The notes below the pieces were generated by a model. It ran no database searches. It worked only from the letters and a program-made list of their open reading frames with translations, and was not told the origin of the DNA. This document shows, one piece after another, positions 7,962 to 16,155 of a stretch of 41,051 nucleotides of DNA. Position 1 is the stretch's first letter; each line of letters begins with the position of its first letter. A program made the position numbers and the translations under genes. The DNA comes from MB1-2 sp046566065 (lineage in GTDB: Bacteria > Actinomycetota > CADDZG01 > WHSQ01), in assembly GCA_046566065.1 (NCBI GenBank), contig JBKHXK010000022.1, positions 1 to 41,051 on the forward strand. The letters run 5' to 3'.

Positions 7962-9044
7962 ATGGCCACGAAGAGGGAATCGCTGTTCGAGCGCACGGCG
8001 GGCCTGAGTTGGCGTTTCCTCCTCATCGTGGCTGCCGGTTGGGTCATCCTGTGGCTGCTCGTGCGGCTGAGGCTCGTCGTGCTCCCGGTCATCGCGGCGC
8101 TCTTCATCACCGCCCTGCTCGGCCCTCTTGCGCATCGTCTCCGTCGGCGTGGAGTGCCGAACCTCGCGGCGACCTGGCTCGTCATCGTCGGGATGCTGCT
8201 GCTGTTCGTGGGGGTCTTCGCCGCGATCGCGCCCTCGGTGGGCGATGAGTTGGATGACGTGGGCGCCAGCGCTCGCGCCGGCTTCGAGGACGTCCTCGAT
8301 CTCCTCGCCGACAGCCCTCTCGAGCTGTCCCGTGACGACGTGAACCGATATCTCGATCAAGCCGTAGAGCAGGTCAGTGCCAACCGAGACAAGATCACCG
8401 CCGGCGTCGTGTCCGGAGCGACGAAGGCCGTCGAGTTCGTCACCCAGCTCTTCCTCACGCTGGTCCTGTTGTTCTTCTTCGTGAAGGACGGACCCGCGAT
8501 GTTCCGTTGGTTCGAAGGCCAGTTCCCCCAACGCAACCGGAAACATGTGAGGGCCATCGGCGAGCGAGCTGCTGCGTCGATCTCGGGCTATCTCCGCGGC
8601 ACCGCGGTCATCGCCCTGGTGGATGCGGTGTTGATCGGCATCGTCCTGGTGGTGGTCGGGGTGCCTCTCGTCGTACCACTCGCGGTGCTCACCTTCTTCG
8701 GCGCGTTCTTCCCTCTCATCGGCGCGGTCGCGGCCGGGATCGTCGCCGCTCTCGTCGCACTGGTCACTTCCGGGGTGGTCGACGCTCTGATCGTGGGGGC
8801 CGCGATCCTCGTGATCCAGCAGGTCGAGGGCGACGTGCTGCAGCCTCTGGTGATGGGCAAGGCCGTCAGCCTCCATCCGGTGGCCATCCTGCTGGCTCTC
8901 ACCGCTGGAGCCATCTTGGCGGGCATCGTGGGCGCCTTCCTGGCCGTTCCGGTGGCCGCGGTCGTCGCCAGCATCGGCAACTACGTGAAGTCGGTGGACG
9001 GGCTCCCGGGAGATCGGGCGCCGGCGGAGGCCGCCTCGAGCTGA
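7962..9044 (+). CDS. AI-2E family transporter (UPF0118/PerM-like)
   Basis: The 360-aa integral membrane protein belongs to the AI-2 exporter superfamily, whose members export small molecules or act as Na+/H+ antiporters. The pattern is two early TM segments, a soluble helical section at about 85-150 (GDELDDVGASARAGF and following), then a TM cluster. The family motif IQQVEGDVLQPLVMGKAV is followed by the final pair of TM segments. The start ATG 7962 has GGAGG at 7954-7958; the frame is open upstream to 7641 but that part overlaps the divergent gene. Its substrate is unknown; AI-2 export should not be assumed. A short hydrophilic tail follows the last TM. Confidence 0.9.
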   Translation: MATKRESLFERTAGLSWRFLLIVAAGWVILWLLVRLRLVVLPVIAALFITALLGPLAHRLRRRGVPNLAATWLVIVGMLLLFVGVFAAIAPSVGDELDDVGASARAGFEDVLDLLADSPLELSRDDVNRYLDQAVEQVSANRDKITAGVVSGATKAVEFVTQLFLTLVLLFFFVKDGPAMFRWFEGQFPQRNRKHVRAIGERAAASISGYLRGTAVIALVDAVLIGIVLVVVGVPLVVPLAVLTFFGAFFPLIGAVAAGIVAALVALVTSGVVDALIVGAAILVIQQVEGDVLQPLVMGKAVSLHPVAILLALTAGAILAGIVGAFLAVPVAAVVASIGNYVKSVDGLPGDRAPAEAASS

Positions 9045-9100
9045 GTGGGAGCGCTACCGGGATCACGGCGAGCGTGCGCCTGGGTCGACGGTGTGAAGTG

Positions 9101-9106
9101 CATGAT
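9101..9106 (+). promoter_or_regulatory. Candidate -10 box (CATGAT) for the P1 peptidase
   Basis: CATGAT lies 6 nt before the ATG at 9113, in the same register as other leaderless promoters of this window. The first base departs from TANNNT. No ribosome-binding sequence precedes this ATG. Confidence 0.35.
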
Positions 9107-9112
9107 TGCGCG

Positions 9113-10000
9113 ATGAAGAAACGACTCGGCATGGGCTTCAAGGTGGGCCACTGGACCGACCCTTCGGGCCTGACCGGTTGCACGGTGGTCCTGCCACCGT
9201 CGGGCAACGTCACGTCGTGCGACATCCGCGGCTCCTCTCCCAGCTCGCGAGAGATCGAACACCTGCATCCCGATCGGAAGCTGACGGAGGTGCACGCGAT
9301 CCTGCTCACGGGAGGCAGTGCGTTCGGGCTCGCCGCGGCCGACGGCGTCGTGGACTGGCTGGCCGAGCGCGACGTCGGCTACCAGACCGCCGTCACCAAG
9401 GTGCCCATCGTTCCGGCCGCAGTCATCTTCGACCTCGGTGCCGGTGAGGCCTCGGCGCGACCGGGACCGGAAGCGGGCCGGGCCGCGTGTGATGCTGCGG
9501 ATGAGCTGGTGGAGACCGGCCTCGTGGGAGCGGGAACCGGGGGGACGGTCGGCAAATGGGCGGGCTTCGAGCACCACTCGCCGGGAGGACTGGGGATCGC
9601 GAGCGCGAGCTCGGGGGATCTCACCGTCTCGGCACTGGCGGTGGTGAATGCCGTCGGCGACGTGCTCGCCTCCGACGGCACGGTGCTGGCCGGAACGCGC
9701 GCTGCCGATCCCGTCTACAGGGGGCCGAGCCGCCCCGCCGACGTTCCGCCCTTGAACACGGTCCTGGCTCTGGTCGCGGTCGAGGGAGCGCTCGACAAGC
9801 GCGACGTGCGTTTCCTTGCCTCCCGCGGCTCGGACGGGATCACGGTCGCGATAAGGCCGGCGCACACGCGTTACGACGGCGATGTCGTCTTCGCGGTCGC
9901 GGCCCCCAACGGCCGTCCCACGCCACCGGAAGACCTGGACGTGCTCGGACACCTCGCAACGCAAGCCGTCGCAGATGCCGTCCGCGACGCGGTCAGCTGA
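9113..10000 (+). CDS. P1/S58 family peptidase, DmpA/NylC-like Ntn hydrolase
   Basis: The 295-aa protein matches the DmpA/NylC group of self-processing N-terminal nucleophile hydrolases (aminopeptidases, beta-peptidases, nylon-oligomer hydrolase). The predicted autocleavage site is Asn215-Thr216 in PPLNTVLALVAVEG, making Thr216 the nucleophile of the mature beta chain. Other family marks are HAILLTGGSAFGLAAADGV near 63-80 and GAGTGGTVGKWAG near 140-152. The protein has no signal peptide, so it acts in the cytoplasm. The last 8 nt overlap the 3' end of the convergent dehydrogenase gene. Substrate cannot be told from sequence. Confidence 0.88.
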   Translation: MKKRLGMGFKVGHWTDPSGLTGCTVVLPPSGNVTSCDIRGSSPSSREIEHLHPDRKLTEVHAILLTGGSAFGLAAADGVVDWLAERDVGYQTAVTKVPIVPAAVIFDLGAGEASARPGPEAGRAACDAADELVETGLVGAGTGGTVGKWAGFEHHSPGGLGIASASSGDLTVSALAVVNAVGDVLASDGTVLAGTRAADPVYRGPSRPADVPPLNTVLALVAVEGALDKRDVRFLASRGSDGITVAIRPAHTRYDGDVVFAVAAPNGRPTPPEDLDVLGHLATQAVADAVRDAVS

Positions 10001-11024
10001 GCTCCAGAACCACCTTGCCGAACTGCTCCTGCTTCTCGAGATAGCGGAGCGCGTCGTTCGCTCGCTCCAAGGGGAAGGTGCGGTCGATCAACGGACGGAT
10101 CTGCGCGCCCTGAACCATGCGGAGCATCCCCGCGATGTCCGAGTCCGACGCCATCGTCGATCCGATGATCCGTAGCTGCTTCCAGAACAACCTGCGTAGA
10201 TCGATCTCCGCCTTGGCTCCCGCCGTCGCGCCGGCGATCACGACCCGGCCCCCCTGCACGAGGGCTCTAAGGGAGGCATCGAGCGTCGGTCCCCCTGCGG
10301 AGTCCAGGATGAGGTCGACCCCTCTCTTGCCGGTCGCCTCGCGCACGGCCCGCCCGACATCTTCGTTGCGATAGTTGATCGTCACGTCCGCCCCGAGCTC
10401 TCGGGCGCGCTCCAGCTTCTCGTCTGAGGAAGAGGAGACGAAGACGCGGCCCGCCACCGGGCGCACGAGTTGCAACAGAGACAGTGCCAGCCCGCCGCCG
10501 ATCCCTGTGATCAAGACCCACTCCCCCGGCCGTATCTCCCCTTGGGTGAACAGCATCCGGTAGGCGGTCATGAAGGTGACGCCGAGAGCTGCCCCTTCCG
10601 CGAAGGAAAGGTGATCCGGTAACGGGAAGACATTGAACGCCGGGACCTTCACGAAGTCGGCGAACGTCCCGTCCACGTGCTCCCCGAGCATCTCGAAGCG
10701 CACGCATTCGGGATGCTGTCCGGCGCGGCATCGCTCGCAGACGCGGCAGGCCAGCGCCGGGTTCACGAGCACCCGTTGGCCAACCTTCACGTCGCCCACT
10801 CCGTCACCTACCGCGGCGATCTCGCCGGCGCCGTCGGCGCCGAGCACGAACGGGAACGAGATGTCGAATCCAAGAGAGCCCGAGGTGGTCCACAGGTCGA
10901 GATGATTGAGAGCCGCCGCACGAACGCGAACGAGCACCTCGCCCGGGCCGGGGACCGGGTCCGAGAGCTCACGCATCTGGGCGACATCCACATCGCCGTA
11001 ACCGTCGATCGCAACCGCTCGCAT
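9993..11024 (-). CDS. Zinc-containing MDR dehydrogenase / quinone oxidoreductase-like
   Basis: The protein of about 343 aa is a medium-chain NAD(P)H-dependent oxidoreductase. It has a GroES-like N-terminal domain (NHLDLW, GADGAGEIAAVGDGV), a four-cysteine structural zinc lobe (CRVCERCRAGQHPEC) and a Rossmann domain with GIGGGLALSL. The usual catalytic-zinc cysteine near residue 40 is absent (NHLDLWTTSG), as in the group mixing zinc ADH and quinone-reductase traits. ATG 11024 is taken because homologues begin MRAVAI; GTG at 11042 is the alternative and would be leaderless. It is divergent from the MFS exporter. The substrate is unknown. Confidence 0.88.
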   Translation of the reverse strand: MRAVAIDGYGDVDVAQMRELSDPVPGPGEVLVRVRAAALNHLDLWTTSGSLGFDISFPFVLGADGAGEIAAVGDGVGDVKVGQRVLVNPALACRVCERCRAGQHPECVRFEMLGEHVDGTFADFVKVPAFNVFPLPDHLSFAEGAALGVTFMTAYRMLFTQGEIRPGEWVLITGIGGGLALSLLQLVRPVAGRVFVSSSSDEKLERARELGADVTINYRNEDVGRAVREATGKRGVDLILDSAGGPTLDASLRALVQGGRVVIAGATAGAKAEIDLRRLFWKQLRIIGSTMASDSDIAGMLRMVQGAQIRPLIDRTFPLERANDALRYLEKQEQFGKVVLELS

Positions 11025-11048
11025 AACCGGGGAGCTTCTCACGACGCA

Positions 11049-11056
11049 AGTAGATT
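11049..11056. promoter_or_regulatory. Overlapping back-to-back -10 boxes of a divergent promoter
   Basis: On the plus strand TAGATT (11051-11056) lies 6 nt before the MFS ATG (11063). On the minus strand TCTACT (11054-11049) lies 6 nt before the dehydrogenase GTG (11042). The two boxes share four base pairs, so the two polymerases could not bind at once. The arrangement is mirror-symmetric about 11052.5. The plus-strand box is the stronger of the two. Confidence 0.45.
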
Positions 11057-11062
11057 GCGGCG

Positions 11063-12334
11063 ATGGCCGCCACCGATGGGCTGGATCAGCGGGTGCGCGA
11101 CCGGAGGCCTCTCTACGCGTTGCTGGTCGCGGGGGTCGTCTCGCAGAGCGGCAACCAGATGCTTCACCTGGCGATCCCGTGGTTCGTCCTTCAGACGACC
11201 GGAAGCGTGACCAAGACCGGGATCACCGCCTTCTTCTCACTCCTCCCGACGGTCCTCGCAGGCGTCTTCGGCGGTCCCCTGGTCGACAAGCTCGGTTTCA
11301 AGAGGACCAGCCTGCTCGCCGACCTGCTGAGCGGAGCCTCGGTCGCGCTGATCCCTCTCCTGCACGGCACGATCGGGCTCGAGTTCTGGCAGTTGCTCGC
11401 GCTCGTGTTCGCCGGCGCCCTGCTGGACGCGCCGGGAGTTACGGCGCGGTACTCGCTCCTGCCGATGATCGCCGGGCGGGCAGGGATATCGACCGTCCGT
11501 GCGACGTCGCTCCAGGACGCGGTCTCCCGCAGCTCGACCCTGATCGGGCCGCCGATAGCCGGTGTCCTGATCGCCACGATCGGCACAGCGAACGTCCTCT
11601 GGGTGGACGCGGCCACCTTCCTCGTGTCGATCGCCCTCGTCGCCCTAGTCGTCCCAAGCGAGAAGGTGACCCGCACGCCCGAGCAGGAACTGCCCTACCT
11701 CGAGAGCCTGAAGGAAGGTCTGGCTTTCGTGTTCAGGGACCGCCTCCTGCTGGTCGTGATCCTCTCCGTGACCGTGACCAACATCCTCGACGCGGTGATC
11801 GGGATGGTGATCCTGCCCGCCTACTTCAACCGGATCTACGGAAGCGCTGTGGGCCTCGGGCTGGTGTTCGGCGCGTTCGGCGGAGGGGCGCTGACCGGCG
11901 CGCTGGCCTACGGCGCCATAGGACATCGCTTCTCGCGGCGGTGGGTGTTCGTCATCGCCTTCCTGCTCGTGGCGCTGCGCGCGTTCCCCTTCATCCCGGT
12001 GCCACCGCTGTTCCTGCTCGTCGCGGCGATGTTCGTCTTCGGGATCGGCTCGGGACCCCTGAATCCGATCCTCGGACTGGCGGAGCTGGGTCGTACCCCC
12101 GAGCACATGCGCGGCCGGGTCCTCGGCGCGATCCAGGCGATCGCCTGGGGCGCGATGCCCCTCGGTGTCCTGGCCGGAGGGTTCCTGGTGGCCGGGATCA
12201 GCATCCGTCCGGCCCTCGGCCTGACCGGCGGCCTCTACGTCCTGGTCGCTCTGAGCCTGATCTTCAACCCCGGCGTCAAGGATCTCGACAACCTCACAGA
12301 CCCGGCCGCGGAGATTGACACACCCCCTCGGTAG
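11063..12334 (+). CDS. MFS transporter, drug/siderophore exporter type
   Basis: The 423-aa protein has the twelve-TM pattern of the major facilitator superfamily. The typical loop between TM2 and TM3 is GGPLVDKLGFKRTSLLADLLSG (start shown only in part by the conserved D-x-x-G-x-K/R-x pattern). A central cytoplasmic loop at about 195-215 (SEKVTRTPEQELPY) divides the halves, and the second half carries RTPEHMRGRVLGAIQ. Sequence style resembles the MFS_3 exporters such as EntS rather than sugar importers. The start is likely leaderless from a TAGATT box. A soluble tail (DLDNLTDPAAEID) ends the protein. The cargo is unknown. Confidence 0.9.
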   Translation: MAATDGLDQRVRDRRPLYALLVAGVVSQSGNQMLHLAIPWFVLQTTGSVTKTGITAFFSLLPTVLAGVFGGPLVDKLGFKRTSLLADLLSGASVALIPLLHGTIGLEFWQLLALVFAGALLDAPGVTARYSLLPMIAGRAGISTVRATSLQDAVSRSSTLIGPPIAGVLIATIGTANVLWVDAATFLVSIALVALVVPSEKVTRTPEQELPYLESLKEGLAFVFRDRLLLVVILSVTVTNILDAVIGMVILPAYFNRIYGSAVGLGLVFGAFGGGALTGALAYGAIGHRFSRRWVFVIAFLLVALRAFPFIPVPPLFLLVAAMFVFGIGSGPLNPILGLAELGRTPEHMRGRVLGAIQAIAWGAMPLGVLAGGFLVAGISIRPALGLTGGLYVLVALSLIFNPGVKDLDNLTDPAAEIDTPPR

Positions 12335-12378
12335 CCTCTTCCGAGAAGCCGCGACTCCCGGGACGCAGGAGGTGCAAC

Positions 12379-12591
12379 ATGCCGCCAGCGGAACCGGCGA
12401 AGAAGGACGCTCTCACCAAGAGAGCGAAGAGCACCAAGGGCGCCGAGATGCGCGCCCCGAAGAAGACGGCCCTGTGCCACACGTGTGGAGCGCGGATCAG
12501 GATCCCCGACGGATGGTCGGTAGGACCCGCCGTCCGGCGCCACTACTGGGCCAAGCACCGCGCCAGGATGCAGAAGGACGGCACCCGATGA
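12379..12591 (+). CDS. Small basic protein with C2H2-type zinc-finger-like motif
   Basis: The 70-aa protein is not one I recognise. The first 32 residues are a Lys/Ala/Pro-rich basic arm (EPAKKDALTKRAKSTKG). Then comes a putative zinc site Cys33-x2-Cys36-x18-His55-x4-His60 within CHTCGARIRIPDGWSVGP and HYWAKH. The start has a perfect AGGAGGT site at 12367-12373, 5 nt before ATG, so expression should be strong. Its stop overlaps the start of the next gene (ATGA, 12588-12591). A nucleic-acid-binding or protein-adaptor role is plausible but is inference. Confidence 0.7.
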   Translation: MPPAEPAKKDALTKRAKSTKGAEMRAPKKTALCHTCGARIRIPDGWSVGPAVRRHYWAKHRARMQKDGTR

Positions 12592-12797
12592 GACCGGGGC
12601 CCTGGTCCGAGCGCGACTCGGACACGGGCCACTTCCTGATGATCATGCTCTCGGGGTACCTGGCCGGGTTGCGAGACCGGCTGGCCCTCGACGGCTACTA
12701 TCCCGCCGCCGAGCTCGTCGCGGACCTCGTCGATATCACCGACGACTTCCTGGCGCACCCTCCCGAGCGTTGCGAAGAGGACGGGATGATCTGGTGA
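12588..12797 (+). CDS. Small acidic protein coupled to the zinc-finger-like protein
   Basis: The 69-aa protein of unknown family starts with ATG overlapping the previous stop by 4 nt. It is helical and acidic at the C-terminus (ELVADLVDITDDFLAHPPERCEEDG) with a hydrophobic middle (FLMIMLSGYLAGLRDRL). No TM segment is long enough to be sure. The opposite charge of its upstream neighbour and the tight coupling suggest the two proteins act together. The frame is open upstream to 12315, but only as a shadow of the first gene. It ends 3 nt before the convergent rmuC stop. Confidence 0.62.
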   Translation: MRPGPWSERDSDTGHFLMIMLSGYLAGLRDRLALDGYYPAAELVADLVDITDDFLAHPPERCEEDGMIW

Positions 12798-12800
12798 GGC

Positions 12801-13832
12801 TCAGTCGCCCGACACAACCTCGAAACGGGGCGCTTCCTCGATCGGATCGTCCGCGAAGTCGACGACGCGATCTATCTGCGAGTGAAGCCGGTCGAGACGG
12901 CGCGTTGCATCGCCGTACTTCGTGAACGCGTTGCCGAGATGCTTGCCAAGGGTGTCGTATTCGGACGCGAAGCGTTCCATGTCCTGGCGAAGGCGACCGC
13001 AGTGATCCAGGATGCGCTCTGCGTTCTCTTCGATCCGCAAGCACTTGAGCCCGAACAGGACGGTCTGCAGGTACCCGTACATCGTCAAGGGCGACATAGG
13101 CACCACGCGGGAGCCGATCGCGGTCTCGAAGATCGGCTGCTTGCGATGCGCCAGCCGCAACACCTCGGAATAAAGGCCCTCGGCGGGGACATACATGACG
13201 GCGAAATCGAGCGTCCCCTCGTCCGGGACGATGTAGCGGGAGGAGATGTCGGCGATGTGCTTGTCGACGTCGGCCGCGAACGCCCTCTCCGCGACGCTCC
13301 GCTCGGCGTCGGTCCGGGCATCGCACATCGCGTGATAGTTGGCGAGCGGGAACTTCGAATCGATGCAGATCTTCCGCCCGCCGGCTTTGACCACGGCGTC
13401 GACGACCAGCCCGCTGCTGAACCGATGCTGACATTCGAAAGCCTGAGGCGGAAGCACCTGGGCGAGCAGCTCCTCGAGCATCGCTTCGCCGAGGCCTCCC
13501 CGGGCTTTGGGGGCCTTGAGCAGGTCCTGCAACGAGGTGAACTGACGAGCCTGCTCGGCCACGGCCGAGGTCGCCTGCGCCACGTCACCGAGACGCCCGA
13601 AGATGTCCCGGGCCAGCCCCTGGCTCGCGACCTGGGTCTCGCTGAGACGCGAATCGATGCCCTCGAGGCGCTGCGCCAACAGAGAGGTGTCCGACTCCAC
13701 GCGCTCGGTCAGGTTCCTGACCTGAGCTTCCATCGCCGCCAGATCCACGGTGGGGGCAGAGCCCCGCCGTAGCAGGAGCGCGAGCGCAGCGCCACAGAAC
13801 AGAGCGAGCAACAACACAGCCAAGGTTTCCAT
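12801..13832 (-). CDS. rmuC: RmuC family DNA recombination protein
   Basis: The 343-aa protein has one N-terminal TM segment (METLAVLLLALFCGAALALLL), a coiled-coil region at about 30-110 (RNLTERVESDTSLL, QRLEGIDSRLSE), then the RmuC nuclease-like domain. Family marks are ARGGLGEAMLEELL, the core IDSKFPLANYHAM, and SPLTMYGYLQTV. RmuC proteins limit inversions and rearrangements at short inverted repeats in E. coli; the catalytic activity is inferred from a restriction-endonuclease-like fold. At 343 aa it is shorter than the E. coli protein but typical of compact bacterial forms. The start ATG 13832 has TACCGT 6 nt upstream. Confidence 0.9.
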   Translation of the reverse strand: METLAVLLLALFCGAALALLLRRGSAPTVDLAAMEAQVRNLTERVESDTSLLAQRLEGIDSRLSETQVASQGLARDIFGRLGDVAQATSAVAEQARQFTSLQDLLKAPKARGGLGEAMLEELLAQVLPPQAFECQHRFSSGLVVDAVVKAGGRKICIDSKFPLANYHAMCDARTDAERSVAERAFAADVDKHIADISSRYIVPDEGTLDFAVMYVPAEGLYSEVLRLAHRKQPIFETAIGSRVVPMSPLTMYGYLQTVLFGLKCLRIEENAERILDHCGRLRQDMERFASEYDTLGKHLGNAFTKYGDATRRLDRLHSQIDRVVDFADDPIEEAPRFEVVSGD

Positions 13833-13838
13833 GAGGCC

Positions 13839-13844
13839 ACGGTA
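13839..13844 (-). promoter_or_regulatory. Leaderless -10 box (TACCGT) for rmuC
   Basis: On the minus strand TACCGT fits TANNNT and is followed by 6 nt and the rmuC ATG (13832). No Shine-Dalgarno sequence is present between box and start. Confidence 0.5.
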
Positions 13845-13907
13845 GAGGACCCCTGTGACAGAAACGCGGATCCGGTCCGCTGCCGAACGCGCCGATGTAG
13901 AGGTGCG

Positions 13908-16082
13908 ATGCCAATATCCTCGGACGTAGTGCCCATCCACCCCGCCCGGCGAGCGCTTGCTCTGCTGTTCGTCTCCAGCCTGATGGCCGTCTCGGCCCCG
14001 GCTGTGCCCGCCCACGCCCAGACCGCCGATTGCGAAGGTTCGAGCGCCACGCCCGAGAGCTTCGGTCCGACGGACATCTCGGCCGTCTCGGGGAATCAGA
14101 AGCTGTCGGTGGGCGTGAACCCGGACGCGACCGTCACCGTTCTCAAATGGCCGTCGCCCTCTTACTACGACCAGATCAAGTACCGGACCAGCGCGCGCGG
14201 GGAGCCCCGTTTCGGAGCCCTCCCCAACGAGGGGGCTTTCCTCGGTCTCGGCTACAAGAAGGGCAGCAAGCCGTGGCGTTTCGACTGGCTACGCGAATGG
14301 CCTTCCCGCCAGAGGTTCGCAGACGACGACGGGGACGAGATCGTGACCGTGTTCACCGAGCGCTCCGAGGGGTTGCGAGTGACAGTGCGCGACGTCGTCG
14401 CGCCGGACCGAGACGTTCTGGCGAGGGGTGTGACGGTCACACGGACCCGGCAGAGCCGGGTGACGCAGGCTCGGGTGATCAGCTTCGCCAACTTCAACCC
14501 GGTGTTCTCGAAAACGCAGAACTCCCCCACCGACGATTGGTGCACCGAAGAGGACAACGACGAGGGAGCGAGCTACCGGAAGGGTCCCGAGGTGGTGGTG
14601 CAGGCGCGCCAAGGGACCGACGTCTCCACCAACGAGCCCTCGGGGGCCGCCTTGGCGATGGGATTCGATGGCTCCGCCGATGGCCATCAGGTCGGGACGG
14701 ACACGTACGAGACCGGAAGTGGTGAAACCAGCGCTTACGACGACGCCTCCGATGCCCGCCTGTCCGGAGCGGACAGCGCGGTGGGCCAGGCCGACGCCGC
14801 GCTGGCGGACGACATCGGTCTGCGGTCGAGAAGGAGCGGAGCGACCGTGGTGTTGATCGCCGCGGCCCCCACCGCCGACGAGGCGGTCGCCTCATTGCGA
14901 CAAGCCCGCCGGCGCACCATCTCCCAGATCCGCTCCGCCAAAGCGCGCTGGTGGAGAGCGTGGCTGCAGGGCACGAAGCTCCCTCGCGACGCGCCCAGAC
15001 CCATCGAGACCCTGGCCAAGCGAGCATTGATCTCGGCGCGGCAGGCGACGGATGTGGGCGGTCTCATCGTCACCTCTATATCGACACAGCCTCCCTATGG
15101 GCTCGACTGGATCCGCAACGGTGCCTACATCAACCGCATGCTGACGGTCGCCCGGAAGAGCGGGATGGTGGCTCTGCACAACAGACGTTATGCGGCGTTG
15201 CAATCGACCAGCGTGCGCAAGCCCCGCGGCGGGGAGACGACCCCTCCCGGCAACTGGTCCGAGAACTACTACGCCGACGGGGTGGTGGGCGGCCCGGTGC
15301 CCTACGAGATCGATCAGACCGGGCTAGGGATCTGGGCACTCTGGGACCACTACGAGAGCACGAAGGACCGCAGCTATCTCCTGTCCGTCTACGAAGCCAT
15401 CCAGCGGGCCGCGCATTACCTGACCGACAACCCCCCGCTGGGCTGCCGCGATCCCGCCACCGGGTTGCAGTGTTCGGCCAACGAGGAAGACCAACCCGCT
15501 CTGAGCCAGAGCCTGGTCGGTGCTCAGGCCGCATGGCTGGGCTTGGGAGCGGCCGTCAAGGCGGGCCGCGCTCTGGGGACCGAGACGTCCAAGGCGAACG
15601 CCGCGTCGTGGCAGGCCCGGCGCGAGGAGCTGAAGGCGGCGATCGAAGACAACTTCTTCGACACCGGTTGCTCCTGCTATACGACCGACCACGAGATCGG
15701 TGGAACCTTGCTATGGCCGGTGGCGCTCGAGCCGTATGGCTCCCGCATCGCGGACGCGCAGGCGGAGACCAACTGGAACTACCTGCGCCGGGTCCTCGCG
15801 GGCCGCGTGGTGTCGGGGACGAACGAGTCCAGAACCCTTCTGGGCAACGCCTACGCGTGGCAGGGACGGGCCCGGAAGATGGATCTGGTGAAGAAGGGAC
15901 TGACCTGGGTGGCCACGGTCGCGACGACGGATGCGACCGGGATCCTCGGCGAGGCCTGGATGAGGTACCCATCCGAGTCGAGCCCCGTGCAGACGATGGT
16001 CGGCCAACCTCACGTGTGGGGCCAGGCGATGTTCTACCTCGCCGCGGTGAAGGCGTACGGGGCCACCGCCTGGAGCCCATAG
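13908..16082 (+). CDS. Secreted GH15-like (six-hairpin) glycosidase family protein
   Basis: The 724-aa protein begins with a signal peptide (RRALALLFVSSLMAVSAP, cleavage probably near AHA-QT at about residue 38). Residues about 50-330 form a beta-rich N-terminal domain. Residues about 360-720 look like the (alpha/alpha)6 barrel of GH15 glucoamylases. The two barrel sites expected to hold catalytic acids are occupied by Glu526/Glu527 (SANEEDQPALSQS) and Glu682 (LGEAWMRYP), the latter followed by QPHVWGQAMFYL, like the PLTWSHA stretch of the family. DWIRNGAYINRML is the aromatic substrate-binding loop. The overall family match is by pattern, so another six-hairpin glycosidase is possible. AGAGG lies 4 nt before ATG. 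A strong hairpin terminator follows. Confidence 0.7.
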   Translation: MPISSDVVPIHPARRALALLFVSSLMAVSAPAVPAHAQTADCEGSSATPESFGPTDISAVSGNQKLSVGVNPDATVTVLKWPSPSYYDQIKYRTSARGEPRFGALPNEGAFLGLGYKKGSKPWRFDWLREWPSRQRFADDDGDEIVTVFTERSEGLRVTVRDVVAPDRDVLARGVTVTRTRQSRVTQARVISFANFNPVFSKTQNSPTDDWCTEEDNDEGASYRKGPEVVVQARQGTDVSTNEPSGAALAMGFDGSADGHQVGTDTYETGSGETSAYDDASDARLSGADSAVGQADAALADDIGLRSRRSGATVVLIAAAPTADEAVASLRQARRRTISQIRSAKARWWRAWLQGTKLPRDAPRPIETLAKRALISARQATDVGGLIVTSISTQPPYGLDWIRNGAYINRMLTVARKSGMVALHNRRYAALQSTSVRKPRGGETTPPGNWSENYYADGVVGGPVPYEIDQTGLGIWALWDHYESTKDRSYLLSVYEAIQRAAHYLTDNPPLGCRDPATGLQCSANEEDQPALSQSLVGAQAAWLGLGAAVKAGRALGTETSKANAASWQARREELKAAIEDNFFDTGCSCYTTDHEIGGTLLWPVALEPYGSRIADAQAETNWNYLRRVLAGRVVSGTNESRTLLGNAYAWQGRARKMDLVKKGLTWVATVATTDATGILGEAWMRYPSESSPVQTMVGQPHVWGQAMFYLAAVKAYGATAWSP

Positions 16083-16104
16083 CGGCCGAGTCTCCCCCGA
16101 ACGC

Positions 16105-16134
16105 GCAAGGGAGCCGCTCGCGCGGCCCCCTTGC
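16105..16134. terminator. Strong bidirectional hairpin terminator
   Basis: GCAAGGG (16105-16111) pairs with CCCTTGC (16128-16134). After a single A-C mismatch, GCCGC (16113-16117) pairs with GCGGC (16122-16126) around the loop TCGC. It lies between the plus-strand glycosidase and the minus-strand csbD-like gene, so it can serve both. Confidence 0.8.
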
Positions 16135-16155
16135 CGGTTCTGACGTCGTGAGCTG

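Noticed and set aside
7962..9044. Naming the AI-2E family protein as a proven autoinducer-2 exporter
   Set aside because: Members of this family carry different cargo, and there is no luxS or lsr gene in the window.
12379..12797. Calling the small dyad a toxin-antitoxin system
   Set aside because: Size and overlap fit, but neither protein matches a known toxin or antitoxin fold by eye; it is left as unknown.
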